Source: Candidatus Oscillochloris fontis (GTDB lineage: Bacteria > Chloroflexota > Chloroflexia > Chloroflexales > Chloroflexaceae). From it: a stretch of DNA of 53,949 nt. The first letter of the stretch is position 1. Every line of letters starts with the position of its first letter. The translations under genes were made by a program, and so were the position numbers. The notes below the pieces were generated by a model. The model made no database searches. It was not told the DNA's origin and saw only the letters and a list, made by a program, of their open reading frames with translations. The stretch lies in contig NZ_RYFD01000030.1 in NCBI RefSeq assembly GCF_004138135.1, positions 1-53,949 on the forward strand. Direction: 5' to 3'. This document shows positions 28,656 through 37,451 of the stretch, piece after piece.

Positions 28656-29135
28656 TTACGCCCCGCGTAACAAGCCCAGTTCGGCCATGATTGCCTCTTC
28701 ACGCAGGCGCATCGTGGCAGCATCCTCCGGGCCACGCTCGTGGTCGTAGCCGAGCAGGTGCAGTGTGCCATGAACAGCCAGATAGACCAGTTCACGGGCG
28801 GGGCTGTGGCCATATTCAGCAGCCTGAGCCAGCACACGCTGGTAGGAGATCGCAATATCGCCCAGGTAGCGCGGGCCATCCCCGGCGACGACAAACGACG
28901 CCGGTGGGCCATCATCGGCGAAGGAGAGCACATCGGTGGGCGCGTCCACCCCGCGATAATCGCGGTTCAGCGTATGGATGTGGGCATCATCGGTAATCAG
29001 CACCCCCACCTCCAACGCCTGCGCCTCCGCTGCCAACACCGCCAGAATCGCCTGCTCCACCAGATCCAGATCCAGATCGGGCGGCAAGGTGCCTTCAAGC
29101 TGCTCGGCCAGTGAGACCTCGACCACATGCTGCAT
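28656..29135 (-). CDS. ybeY: Endoribonuclease YbeY (rRNA maturation factor)
   Basis: Metal-dependent RNase needed for 16S rRNA 3' processing and ribosome quality control. The 159 residues include the signature HGTLHLLGYDH with zinc ligands His122, His126 and His132, and the upstream LNRDYRGVDAPTDVLSF motif. It is the last of a minus-strand trio with Nudix and pyrophosphatase; a repeat (R2) separates it from the Nudix gene. Confidence 0.95.
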   Translation of the reverse strand: MQHVVEVSLAEQLEGTLPPDLDLDLVEQAILAVLAAEAQALEVGVLITDDAHIHTLNRDYRGVDAPTDVLSFADDGPPASFVVAGDGPRYLGDIAISYQRVLAQAAEYGHSPARELVYLAVHGTLHLLGYDHERGPEDAATMRLREEAIMAELGLLRGA

Positions 29136-29153
29136 GTATCACCTCAACATAGG

Positions 29154-29227
29154 ATTGACGCAAAGGCGCGAAGACGCAAAGTAGAGAACCTCCCCAAATC
29201 TTTGCGTCTTTGTGTCTCTGCGTCAAA
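29154..29227. repeat. GACGCAAAG inverted-repeat element R2
   Basis: TTGACGCAAAGGCGCGAAG, with GACGCAAAG, faces CTTTGCGTCTTTGTGTC and TGCGTCAA. It fills the gap between the Nudix gene and ybeY. It belongs to the same family as R1, R3 and R4 but lacks their TGTGAACAGTT flank. Confidence 0.8.
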
Positions 29228-29241
29228 AACCAATCTCGCCC

Positions 29242-29688
29242 CTACGCTTCACGCAACAGATCAGCTACCTTGATGATTACATCACGTTCACGTTCAAACG
29301 AGACGAGGCGCATGGCGTCATCGAGCGAAAACCAACGCGCATCATCAACCTCAGCCTCTTGCGGGCGCACCTCACCGCTGGCGTAGCGAATGAGGAAGAG
29401 ATCAACATACTTATGGATGCGCGACGATCCAGCCCGAAACCAGTACTCAATCGTCGTCAAATAGCTGACAATTTCGCCCGACAGCCCCGTCTCCTCAGCC
29501 ACCTCACGCAACGCCGCAGCCTCAGCCGTCTCGCCACGGTTCACATGCCCCTTGGGCAAGCCCCAGCGTTCGCCACGCTCGGTAGCGATGAGCGCAACCT
29601 CCACCTGTGAACCTACCATCCGATAGATCACACCGCCAGCGGAGTAGGCCGTGCGGTGGAGGCTTGGTCTATTGGCGCGTGAGGACAT
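29242..29688 (-). CDS. Nudix hydrolase
   Basis: Hydrolyses a nucleoside diphosphate linked to another group. The 148 residues contain a complete Nudix box running from Gly47 through Glu53 to the REVAEE segment at 61-66, ending TGL. Substrate is not predictable; the short single-domain form is common for housekeeping clean-up or Ap4A-type enzymes. It lies seven bases downstream of the pyrophosphatase gene, so the two are probably in one transcript. Both cleave phosphoanhydrides. Confidence 0.92.
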   Translation of the reverse strand: MSSRANRPSLHRTAYSAGGVIYRMVGSQVEVALIATERGERWGLPKGHVNRGETAEAAALREVAEETGLSGEIVSYLTTIEYWFRAGSSRIHKYVDLFLIRYASGEVRPQEAEVDDARWFSLDDAMRLVSFERERDVIIKVADLLREA

Positions 29689-29695
29689 GCCACCA

Positions 29696-30247
29696 TCAGG
29701 CTTTCTTAGGCAAGCGGCCAGCCCGCATGTCCCAGTAGGAATTTACCGCATAAAGGATGCGTTCCTTCGCCACATCAACATGCTCCCAGCCGAGTGGCTC
29801 GACGCGGCTACCTTCCAGATCCTTATAGACGGTGAAGAAATGCTCAACTTCCTTGAGGAAGTGGGCGGGCAGATCGGTATAGTCCTTAAAGTCCTGGAAG
29901 AAGGGATCGTAGTGCAAGACGGCAAGCACCTTATCATCATGCTCGCCCTTATCGAGCATTCTGAAGAGGCCCAGCGGGCGCGCCTCGACGATGCAGCCGG
30001 TAAAGGTGGGCAGATTGGTCATGACCAGCACATCGAGTGGGTCACCGTCGTCATAGTAGGTCTGGGGCATAAAGCCATAATCGCCAGGATACTGCACCGC
30101 AGAATAGAGCACGCGATCCAGCTTAAACGCACCAATGCGCTTATCAAACTCATACTTATTGCGTGATCCCTTAGGGATCTCGACCACAGCTTGGATGACA
30201 TCAGGAACATTCGGGCCGGGCTCCAGATCATGCCAATAGTTCTGCAT
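29696..30247 (-). CDS. ppa: Inorganic pyrophosphatase, family I
   Basis: Cytoplasmic hydrolysis of pyrophosphate to phosphate, pulling biosynthetic reactions. The 183 residues have the metal-binding DDGDPLD motif (Asp67, Asp69, Asp72), the substrate region EIPKGSRNKYEFD and YPGDYGF. Length is normal for the soluble Mg-dependent family. It is the first gene of the ppa-Nudix-ybeY run. Confidence 0.96.
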   Translation of the reverse strand: MQNYWHDLEPGPNVPDVIQAVVEIPKGSRNKYEFDKRIGAFKLDRVLYSAVQYPGDYGFMPQTYYDDGDPLDVLVMTNLPTFTGCIVEARPLGLFRMLDKGEHDDKVLAVLHYDPFFQDFKDYTDLPAHFLKEVEHFFTVYKDLEGSRVEPLGWEHVDVAKERILYAVNSYWDMRAGRLPKKA

Positions 30248-30303
30248 GAAAAACCTTCTCCTTCAAGAGAGCATAGTACCCGATGGCATTATAACATGTT
30301 AGG

Positions 30304-30456
30304 TAGCGAAGGCTGCGCTACATGGGGCTACGCCCCAAACCCTAATTTTTGTTGTGTTTTGGCGGCTTCGCCGCCAAAACACAACAAAAAAAGATCTTCG
30401 GGGGATGCGAAGCATCCCCCGAACCCCCACCGAAGGTGGCACCCCAAGCGTGCTAC
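30304..30456 (+). repeat. Multi-hairpin element, copy D
   Basis: GGGGCTACGCCCC, a perfect 21-bp stem (30346-30366 with 30370-30390), the core AAGATC, a perfect 12-bp stem TTCGGGGGATGC/GCATCCCCCGAA (30397-30423) and CCACC/GGTGG are in the same order as in copy C. GTAGC (30304) and GCTAC (30452) are the outer arms. It occupies most of the 250-base gap between divergent ppa and lpdA, and a TACAAT (30454-30459) at its right edge could serve lpdA. Confidence 0.8.
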
Positions 30457-30497
30457 AATAGCCACAGAGTGAGCGCTATGAGGAAAGGTGGCAATCA

Positions 30498-31910
30498 GTG
30501 AGCGATGCGCTGTACGATCTGGTCATCATCGGGTCAGGGCCGGGGGGGTACGTAGCTGCTATTCGGGCCAGCCAACTCGGTATGAAGGTGGCGATTGTCG
30601 AGTTCGCCGCGCTGGGCGGGGTGTGCCTGAATGTGGGCTGTATCCCGACCAAGTCACTGCTGCATGCCGCCGATGTTCTCGATGAGATCCGCGAGGCGAA
30701 ACGCTTTGGGATCAAGGTCGGCGATGTCAACTTCGAGTTGGCCGGGGCGATGAAGCATAAGGATGCGGTGGTCAAGGCCAGTACCGAGGGTGTGGCCTTC
30801 CTGATGAAGAAGAATAAGGTGGATGTAATCGCCGGGCGGGGCATGATCGCCGGGCGCGGGACGGTACGGGTGGAACTGAATGCGGGTGGCGAACAGACCC
30901 TCACCGCCAAACACATCCTCGTCTCGACCGGCGGACGCCCGCGCCCGCTGCCGGGGACGCCCTTTGATCGCCAGCGCATCCTCTCCTCGACCGACATGCT
31001 CAAACTGACCGAGGTGCCCAAAAATCTGTTGGCGATTGGGGCTGGGGCAATTGGGATCGAGTTTGCCTCCATGTTCCGCGCCTTTGGTGCCGAGGTGACG
31101 GTAGTTGAAGCATTGCCACGCATCGTCCCCAATGAAGATGAGGATGTGAGCGCGGAGCTGGTGAAGGCGTTTCAGCGCCGAGGTATCAAGACGCTGGCGG
31201 GGGCGAAGGTGGAGCAGATTGACTCCAGTGGCGAGCAAGTGTTGGTGACGGTGCAGGATAGCGCCGGTAAGACCCAGCAGATTGGGGCCGAGAAGGTGTT
31301 GGTCTCGATTGGCATTCTGCCCAACACCGCCGGAATCGGCCTGGAGGATGCCGGGGTCAACCTGGATGGCCGGGGCTATATTGTCACCGACGGGTTTATG
31401 CGCACCAGTGCCGAGGGCATCTACGCGGTGGGCGACTGCACCGCCAACACGCCCTGGCTGGCCCACAAGGCCAGCGCCGAGGGCATCCTGGCCGTCGAGC
31501 ATATTGCGGGCCACAGCGTCAACCCGATCAACTACGGCAAGATCGCCGGGTGTACCTACTGCACCCCAGAGATCGCCAGCATCGGGCTAACCGAAGCCAA
31601 GGCGCGTGAGAAGGGCTACGATGTGAAGGTGGGCAAGTTCCCCTTCTCGGCCAACGGCAAGGCGCGTGCCCTGGCCCAGAATCGCTTCGGTTTCGTTAAG
31701 ATCGTGGCCGAGCGCCAGTATGATGAGATCCTCGGCATCCACCTGATTGGCCCCAACGCCACCGAGATGATCGGTGAAGCCTCGGTGGCGCTGAGCCACG
31801 AAGCGACAGGCACGAGCCTGCTCAACACCATCCACGCCCACCCGACGCTGCACGAGGCGATTGGAGAAGCGGCGCATGCCTTAGAACATGGCACCCCGAT
31901 TCATCTTTAG
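30498..31910 (+). CDS. lpdA: Dihydrolipoyl dehydrogenase
   Basis: FAD enzyme (E3) that reoxidises dihydrolipoamide in 2-oxoacid dehydrogenase or glycine cleavage complexes. The 470 residues contain the FAD motif IIGSGPGGYVAAIRA, redox disulfide Cys43/Cys48 (GGVCLNVGCIPTKS), the NAD-binding IGAGAIGIEFA, the YAVGDC FAD motif and the C-terminal His-Glu pair (HAHPTLHEA). ATG or GTG near 30498 follows GGAAAGGTGGC. No E1/E2 gene is adjacent. Confidence 0.95.
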   Translation: MSDALYDLVIIGSGPGGYVAAIRASQLGMKVAIVEFAALGGVCLNVGCIPTKSLLHAADVLDEIREAKRFGIKVGDVNFELAGAMKHKDAVVKASTEGVAFLMKKNKVDVIAGRGMIAGRGTVRVELNAGGEQTLTAKHILVSTGGRPRPLPGTPFDRQRILSSTDMLKLTEVPKNLLAIGAGAIGIEFASMFRAFGAEVTVVEALPRIVPNEDEDVSAELVKAFQRRGIKTLAGAKVEQIDSSGEQVLVTVQDSAGKTQQIGAEKVLVSIGILPNTAGIGLEDAGVNLDGRGYIVTDGFMRTSAEGIYAVGDCTANTPWLAHKASAEGILAVEHIAGHSVNPINYGKIAGCTYCTPEIASIGLTEAKAREKGYDVKVGKFPFSANGKARALAQNRFGFVKIVAERQYDEILGIHLIGPNATEMIGEASVALSHEATGTSLLNTIHAHPTLHEAIGEAAHALEHGTPIHL

Positions 31911-31914
31911 AATT

Positions 31915-31954
31915 GGTGGTGTAGAGACGCAAGATCTTGCGTCTCTACACCACC
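31915..31954. terminator. 40-bp perfect palindrome between convergent genes
   Basis: GGTGGTGTAGAGACGCAAGA (31915-31934) is followed directly by its reverse complement (31935-31954), with no spacer. It starts five bases after lpdA and overlaps the last codons and TAG stop of the convergent decarboxylase. It is a likely bidirectional terminator. Its GTAGAGACGCAAGATC core is of a type known to me as a dispersed repeat in several phyla. Confidence 0.8.
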
Positions 31955-33354
31955 GCCTCGCGCATCAACGCCCACAGGGCCGCCACATCCTCGTGCTCGG
32001 TGGTGAGCGCCCCGATACTGATGCGTACCATCCAACGCCCATCGAGCAGCGCCGGAGTGAGAAAGGCCGCCCCTGAGGTGTTGATCTGATCCACCCAGCG
32101 CAGGGTGTGTTGATCCACCTCGGCAGCGCTCATGCCGGGTGGCTCGTGGCGTACACAGATCGTCTGGAGATGCACCGGAGCGAGGCGCTGCCAGTCTGTG
32201 GCGGCATCAATCTGCGTGGCGAGCCACTGGGCATGTTCAAGATCGCGGCGCAGACGCACCTGCAACCCCACCACGCCCTCCAGCCGGATCAGGAACCAGA
32301 GTTTGAGCGCCCGGAAGCGCCGCCCCAGCGGTAAGCCCCAGTCGCGGTAGTTGGTCACCTGACCATCAGCGGCGGTGCGCAGGTAGCTCGGATTGGTAGA
32401 CATCACCCGCACCAGATGGTTGGAATCACGCACATAGAAGAGTGAGCAATCGAAGACCACACCGAGCCACTTGTGCGGATTGAGCACGAGGCTATCGGCG
32501 GCTTCGATACCCTGCCACATCCAGCGGCATTCGGGCAGAATCATCGCTGAACCAGCCAGCGCACTATCAACATGCAACCAGAGGCCATACTCGGAGCAGA
32601 TCGCGGCAATATCAGTGATCGGGTCAATCGCAGTGGTGGCGGTAGAACCAACCGTGGCCACGACCGCACATGGGCGGCGTCCGGCCTCCAAGTCGGCGGC
32701 GATCAGTTGGGCCAGATGATCGGGGCGCATGGCATAGTTAGCATCCAGATCAACCTGGCGCACATTCTCGCGCCCAAATCCAGCCAACAGCGCCGCCTTC
32801 TCAACCGAGCTATGGCTCTGGGAAGAGGTGTAGACGAGGAGCGGAGCGGGTTCGGCCTGCAAACCACCACGCACCTGGCTATGGCCACTGGCACGTTCGC
32901 GGGCGCAGAGCAGCGCCACCAGCGTGCTGGTGCTGGCGGTATCCTGGATCACACCGCGCCAAGCGTCGGAGAGACCAAGCATCTGGCGCATCCAGTCGGT
33001 CATTAACTCCTCAAGCTCGGTGAGCGCCGGGCTAGAGGCCCAATTGAGGCCCAGTTGGCCCAATCCAGAACTGAGCATATCCCCTAGCACCGAGGCCAAA
33101 TGAGCATTGGACGGGAAATAACCAAAGAAGCGCGGGTGCTGTACGTGCGAAAGGCCGGGGCTGATCAAACGATCCAGATCGGCCATCAAGGCGGTAAACG
33201 GCTCCGCCTCAGTGGGTGGGGCAACCGGCAACGCCGCCCGCAACTCGCCGGGTTGGATGCTCGACCAGACCGGCAGATCGGCGATTCCTGCCCGGTAGCC
33301 CGCGATATAATCAACAATCGCATACCCGTAGCGACGGAACTCGTCGGGGGTCAT
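31945..33354 (-). CDS. Pyridoxal-phosphate amino acid decarboxylase (aromatic-L-amino-acid type, group II)
   Basis: Decarboxylates an L-amino acid, probably aromatic, to the amine. The 469 residues have PLP lysine Lys295 (LNPHKWLG), the ring-stacking His181 (SQSHSSVEKA) and Asp263 in HVDSALAG. N-terminal YRAGIADLPVWSSIQPGELR matches the family's domain-swap segment. The overall pattern fits tyrosine/tryptophan/DOPA decarboxylases; substrate choice is not fixed. Its last codons lie within the 40-bp palindrome. Confidence 0.88.
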   Translation of the reverse strand: MTPDEFRRYGYAIVDYIAGYRAGIADLPVWSSIQPGELRAALPVAPPTEAEPFTALMADLDRLISPGLSHVQHPRFFGYFPSNAHLASVLGDMLSSGLGQLGLNWASSPALTELEELMTDWMRQMLGLSDAWRGVIQDTASTSTLVALLCARERASGHSQVRGGLQAEPAPLLVYTSSQSHSSVEKAALLAGFGRENVRQVDLDANYAMRPDHLAQLIAADLEAGRRPCAVVATVGSTATTAIDPITDIAAICSEYGLWLHVDSALAGSAMILPECRWMWQGIEAADSLVLNPHKWLGVVFDCSLFYVRDSNHLVRVMSTNPSYLRTAADGQVTNYRDWGLPLGRRFRALKLWFLIRLEGVVGLQVRLRRDLEHAQWLATQIDAATDWQRLAPVHLQTICVRHEPPGMSAAEVDQHTLRWVDQINTSGAAFLTPALLDGRWMVRISIGALTTEHEDVAALWALMREAVV

Positions 33355-33372
33355 TCAACAAACTCCTCTAAC

Positions 33373-34683
33373 TCAACTGGGTTCCCCGTGCAGATCCCAG
33401 ATCTTCACTGAAGCATCAAAACTACCACTCGCCAGAGCCTTCCCATCGGGGCTATAGGCCAGTGAGGTCACACCTTCACCATGGGCATTGATATTATGGA
33501 TCAGGGTTCCATCAATGACACGCCACAGACGCACCGAACGATTATAATCACCACTCGCCATCGTCATACCATCGGGGCTAAAGGTGACACTAAAGACCGC
33601 CCCGCTATTGCCTTGCAGCACATAGAGCAGCGAACCATCGGCCACTCGCCAGAGCCGAATCGAGCCATCCGTCCCCGCACTGACCAAGAGCCGTCCATCA
33701 GGGCTAAAGGCAACACTAAAGATCGCATCAGTATGGCCCTGGAGCGTATTCAGCAATGTTCCATCAGCCACGCGCCAAATACGCACATTGCGGTCGTGGC
33801 TACCGGTAGCAATCAGACGCCCAGTGGAACTAAACGCGACACTATTCACCGCCCCGGCATGGTCGGTAAAGCGGCGGACGGGCTGCTTATCAATCAGGTT
33901 CCAGAGACAGACCGTATGATCCCAGCTCCCACTCACCAGATTCAGCCCATCGGGGCTAAAGGCAACACTAAAGACCGCCCCGCTATGCCCACCCGGCCCC
34001 TGAAGGCGATAGAGTGGTGAGCCATCGCCCACCCGCCATGCTTGCACCACCTGATTGCGCCCCGCTGCGACCAACACGCGCCCATCGGGGCTGAAGTTCA
34101 CACTATTAACCTCACCCAGATCGGCATGCAGTGTATGGAGCAAATAGCCATCTTCGGCCCGCCAAATGCGCGCCATCCCATCCCACGAACCAGTTGCCAA
34201 ATACTGACCATCACGACTATACGCAATACTATTGACCCAACTCTTAACGGAGATGGTGCGGCGTTGGACTGGATGGAGTGTCTGAGCGGGAGGCAACGGG
34301 TTCACCGCCGACGAGCGATTGGCCATCTGGCGGAGATTAAAGCGCCGGTAATGCGCATCAAGTAACTGGCGGCTACAACGCATCGTCATACGTGCCGGCT
34401 GGCGTAACGTCTGTTGGCTCAACGTCGCATATTCGGGAGCCGCAGCAACCTCAGGTGCAACTGCAACCTTCAGATTAATTGCATCAACTGCTATCAGACC
34501 GGCACGAAAAAGACGACAGAGATCGGCACGCAGCAGCAGCGCATTACTTGTTTCGGCAGGTGCCTTGGGGTCAATCAAGGTCACATCCAACGCCTCTGCA
34601 ACCGCACAACCGGTGATCGCACACTGACCCTCGTAGGCGGTTACTAACGCCTCACGCAGCAAACTCTGATCAGGCTGCGACAT
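33373..34683 (-). CDS. Degenerate HNH-like domain fused to a seven-blade WD40 propeller
   Basis: A 436-residue protein. Residues about 8-110 resemble HNH_2-type nuclease domains (REALVTAYEGQCAITGC ... SNALLLRADLCRLFRAGLIAV). The histidine expected after the alanines is replaced (VTLID) and the one in the RADxHxLFD motif is Cys, so nuclease activity is unlikely. From about 145 to the end there are seven WD40 repeats of about 42 residues (VFSVAFSPDGRLLVSAG...IRLW). ATG 34683 has GGGAGGA six bases upstream. A scaffold or sensing role is inferred. Confidence 0.82.
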   Translation of the reverse strand: MSQPDQSLLREALVTAYEGQCAITGCAVAEALDVTLIDPKAPAETSNALLLRADLCRLFRAGLIAVDAINLKVAVAPEVAAAPEYATLSQQTLRQPARMTMRCSRQLLDAHYRRFNLRQMANRSSAVNPLPPAQTLHPVQRRTISVKSWVNSIAYSRDGQYLATGSWDGMARIWRAEDGYLLHTLHADLGEVNSVNFSPDGRVLVAAGRNQVVQAWRVGDGSPLYRLQGPGGHSGAVFSVAFSPDGLNLVSGSWDHTVCLWNLIDKQPVRRFTDHAGAVNSVAFSSTGRLIATGSHDRNVRIWRVADGTLLNTLQGHTDAIFSVAFSPDGRLLVSAGTDGSIRLWRVADGSLLYVLQGNSGAVFSVTFSPDGMTMASGDYNRSVRLWRVIDGTLIHNINAHGEGVTSLAYSPDGKALASGSFDASVKIWDLHGEPS

Positions 34684-34854
34684 GGCATCCTCCCGCTCCT
34701 GCTCTGATATGACCGTGGGGGGAAACGCACCCATACCAAGCACTTTCCGTGAATAGCGCATACACACTGTTACGACAGCATATCCTATCGTACTACAACA
34801 TGCCACATAATAGCTAGTTACGACACTACCTCGTTAGTTAACAGTTTTATCATT

Positions 34855-35997
34855 TTAACCTTTCACCGGTACCCCCAGAGTTGGCGTCGGCCCAGGTGTG
34901 GGCTGGAATGTATCTTGCGTGCGGGGATGGTGTAGCGTAGTGAAGATAAAGACCGCAAGCAAGATTGTTACCAGTGATGCAATGGTAATAGCAATAAACG
35001 GCCAAGATTGGTAGCTTGGAGTATGCGATGGAGCAACCTGATTGAGCAAGGGAGAAGCGGCAGCATGCGCGCGTGCTGTGGACTTGGGCAGGGTACGGAG
35101 TTGGAGAGAGTCTACGGCCACGGCTTCAAGATTAGCAATGCGGCGGGTTGTTGAGGGATGGGTAGGCTGTTCATACCAGGGAATCGTCACATCAGTCAAG
35201 ACTTCGGTCTCAAAAAACGCGATTAGATCATAAGCATAGCCCAACGACGCCGCGAAGGCATCGGCGACATATTCACGCTCAATAAAGTAAGAGCGCCATG
35301 CTGATCCCAGCAACGCCGAACCGACACCACCCACCCCAAAGATGATCAGCATCCGCATGATTTGGATACTCATCCCAAAGATCCATCCGATGATCCAGCT
35401 TAGATTCATGCGCAACATGGCGAAGATCAGGGTCAGCAGCGCTCCGAGCAGCCACGCAATTGCGTGGGCCAGCCAGCGCAGCAGGTGGAGCAGAAAGCCA
35501 GCCATCACAAAACCGCCGGGGATCGTCAGAGCACGAATAGCCAGCATCAGACGCCCATCAAGTGAGGTGTAGTGGCCCAATTCGTGGGCAATCACCCCCG
35601 CCAAGAAGCGGCTCGCAAAGAGGTCGCGGTGAATGTAGAGGGTACGGCCAGAGATAGCGGCATTCAAGCCCTCAGTATCCAAGGCAAAGACATGCTTAGG
35701 GAAGGTCAGCCCCTGGGCTTGCATCGGGGCCACAGCGGCGGCAAGTTGCGCCTGCTCAGAGCGAGTGAGTGGGCGGGCCGCCAAGTTGCGCCGGATGAGG
35801 ATGTGGCCACTCGGAATGCCCGCCAACACCAACAACGAGTAGATTACTGGAGCCAGCCCAGCCAGAATACCCACCCCCACACCAATCTGTCCACCAGCAA
35901 TGAGAGTCACCAGCGCACTCACCAGAGCGAAGCGCACTAGAACGCTCAGCAACTCCAACCCCAACGTGACGATATAGAGGATGATCCCGGCCATCAC
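34855..35997 (-). CDS. M48-family (HtpX/Ste24-like) membrane metallopeptidase
   Basis: Zinc protease of the membrane, expected to clear misfolded membrane proteins or process small substrates. The 380 residues begin with two hydrophobic helices. The HEXXH motif is IAHELGHYTS (His138, Glu139, His142) and the third-ligand segment is EREYVADAFAA. Two more hydrophobic stretches lie between, and another near the C-terminus (FIAITIASLVTILLAVFI) before a Pro/Thr-rich tail. The family often responds to envelope stress. Confidence 0.9.
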   Translation of the reverse strand: MMAGIILYIVTLGLELLSVLVRFALVSALVTLIAGGQIGVGVGILAGLAPVIYSLLVLAGIPSGHILIRRNLAARPLTRSEQAQLAAAVAPMQAQGLTFPKHVFALDTEGLNAAISGRTLYIHRDLFASRFLAGVIAHELGHYTSLDGRLMLAIRALTIPGGFVMAGFLLHLLRWLAHAIAWLLGALLTLIFAMLRMNLSWIIGWIFGMSIQIMRMLIIFGVGGVGSALLGSAWRSYFIEREYVADAFAASLGYAYDLIAFFETEVLTDVTIPWYEQPTHPSTTRRIANLEAVAVDSLQLRTLPKSTARAHAAASPLLNQVAPSHTPSYQSWPFIAITIASLVTILLAVFIFTTLHHPRTQDTFQPTPGPTPTLGVPVKG

Positions 35998-36033
35998 TTG
36001 GCTCCTCGTAGCGTACCTATCCTAGCATCCCGG

Positions 36034-36140
36034 TTTTGACGCAAAGACGCCAAGGCGCAAAGCCTTCAGAATAAAACCCTAATCAAACCCTTTGCGTCTT
36101 TGCGTCAACCAAAGGTTTTGGCTACCCCATGCATGTATGA
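36034..36140. repeat. GACGCAAAG inverted-repeat element R3
   Basis: TTTTGACGCAAAGACGC is inverted as GCGTCTTTGCGTCAA (ending at 36107). ATGTATGAACAGTTTTAC follows at about 36131, related to the TGTGAACAGTTAC flank of R1 and R4. It sits between the M48 gene and the downstream end of the lipoprotein gene. Confidence 0.75.
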
Positions 36141-36157
36141 ACAGTTTTACCTCGTAC

Positions 36158-37294
36158 CTACTCCACTGGCCCCCAGGCAAGATCGCCAATCCGCTGCTTG
36201 GTGTTGGGCAAAGCCACCGCTGCCCCATGCACCGGCATCCAGCGCAGATCAAGCACCTGATCCTCAGGAGCCACTACCGTCATCGCGCCACTACCATCAA
36301 CCGCCCACAAGACTTGCCCCAGCGGTTCGTGGAAGATCGGCCCGATCATGGTGGGCGTTCCCTGCGACTGCGCGATCTGCGCCAAGGCAAACTGCAACTT
36401 CCCTTGGCCCCCCTCACGTGAGGCCCAGATAAAACGCAGCCCCCCATCGGGCAACCAGAGCGGCGCACGCGCCAGAACGTTCGTAGTCGCCAAGGCGGTC
36501 ATCGCCCCGGTCTGCGCGTCTGCCTGCCAGAGCTGCGGCCCAGCGCCATCGCCGGCCAACAGCGCAACGCGACGTGCATCCGCACTCCAGTCGGCGTCGC
36601 CACAATAGATCACCAAGCCATCCGGCGGACTCAAATGCAGAAACGCACTGCCATCACTCGGCAAGATTCCCAATGTACAACTATTCTGGGTTAGATCATC
36701 AATCTCGACCAGCAGGCGGCTGCTATCAGGCGCGATCTTGAATGGATGATACTCGTGCGCCATTTGCATTGAATTGGCCGCATCAGGGAGCGGATCATCC
36801 GCGAGCAGCAGTTCCAGAGGGCCACCGGCAGCCTCCATACGGTAGATACCACTGGGAATATCGGGCGGATCGAGGTTGTTCAACAGGCGCAAGTAGATCT
36901 GGCTGCCATCGGGCGACCAGACAATATCACTCAGTTCATGGCCCTCAGCCTCGTAACGAATGCGGCGATCTTCACCCTTCGGCCCGCTCAAGACAAGCCG
37001 ATCCGCTTTCAGATCACCAACCACAAAGGCGAGGTTGCCTTGGGGTGAGATGCCAAAGGTGGCTACCGGCGGGAAACCCTGAACCTCAATGGTTTCAGAT
37101 GTCACCAGCGCACGGCTCACACCATCACGCTCAATCCGCGCAATCTGACCGTTGTCGAGCACATAGAGCGGAGCGGGCAATTGCGTACTACCCGCAGCAC
37201 CTAGTGTTGGGGTAGTCGCATTGGGGGCGGTAGAACTACATGCCGCGAGGAGAAGCAGGAGGAAAACGAGGATGGTCGCAGATAATCGCTTCAT
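36158..37294 (-). CDS. Lipoprotein with TolB/WD40-like beta-propeller repeats
   Basis: Exported lipoprotein of 378 residues. The signal peptide MKRLSATILVFLLLLLAAC ends in lipobox LAAC, with a Ser/Thr/Pro-rich linker after it. The mature part has PD40-like blades (DIVWSPDGSQIYLRLL, DADWSADARRVALLAGDG, APLWLPDGGLRFIWA) of a TolB-type propeller. Ligand and partner are unknown. It would sit at the outer face of the cytoplasmic membrane or in the envelope. A multi-hairpin element lies just upstream. Confidence 0.82.
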   Translation of the reverse strand: MKRLSATILVFLLLLLAACSSTAPNATTPTLGAAGSTQLPAPLYVLDNGQIARIERDGVSRALVTSETIEVQGFPPVATFGISPQGNLAFVVGDLKADRLVLSGPKGEDRRIRYEAEGHELSDIVWSPDGSQIYLRLLNNLDPPDIPSGIYRMEAAGGPLELLLADDPLPDAANSMQMAHEYHPFKIAPDSSRLLVEIDDLTQNSCTLGILPSDGSAFLHLSPPDGLVIYCGDADWSADARRVALLAGDGAGPQLWQADAQTGAMTALATTNVLARAPLWLPDGGLRFIWASREGGQGKLQFALAQIAQSQGTPTMIGPIFHEPLGQVLWAVDGSGAMTVVAPEDQVLDLRWMPVHGAAVALPNTKQRIGDLAWGPVE

Positions 37295-37315
37295 GTGTAT
37301 CCAATGGTATCAAGG

Positions 37316-37434
37316 TATAGGGATGGGAGCGTACAAAGTCCTTGGGGCTGAGGCCCCAAACCCCAAAAAAATATCTTCGGGGGCGGCACAGCCGCCCCCG
37401 AACCTCCACCGGATGTATATATCCCATCCCTATA
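37316..37434 (+). repeat. Multi-hairpin element, copy E (no variable A/T stem)
   Basis: Perfect outer arms TATAGGGATGGGA (37316-37328) and TCCCATCCCTATA (37422-37434) enclose GGGGCTGAGGCCCC, the core TATCTTCGGGGGCGGC, its inverted GCCGCCCCCGAA and CCACCGGA. The long A/T-rich stem of the other copies is missing (only a short A-run remains). The outer arms have no sequence similarity to those of copy C but are perfectly complementary to each other. Confidence 0.8.
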
Positions 37435-37451
37435 TGGCGGTATCCTACCGC

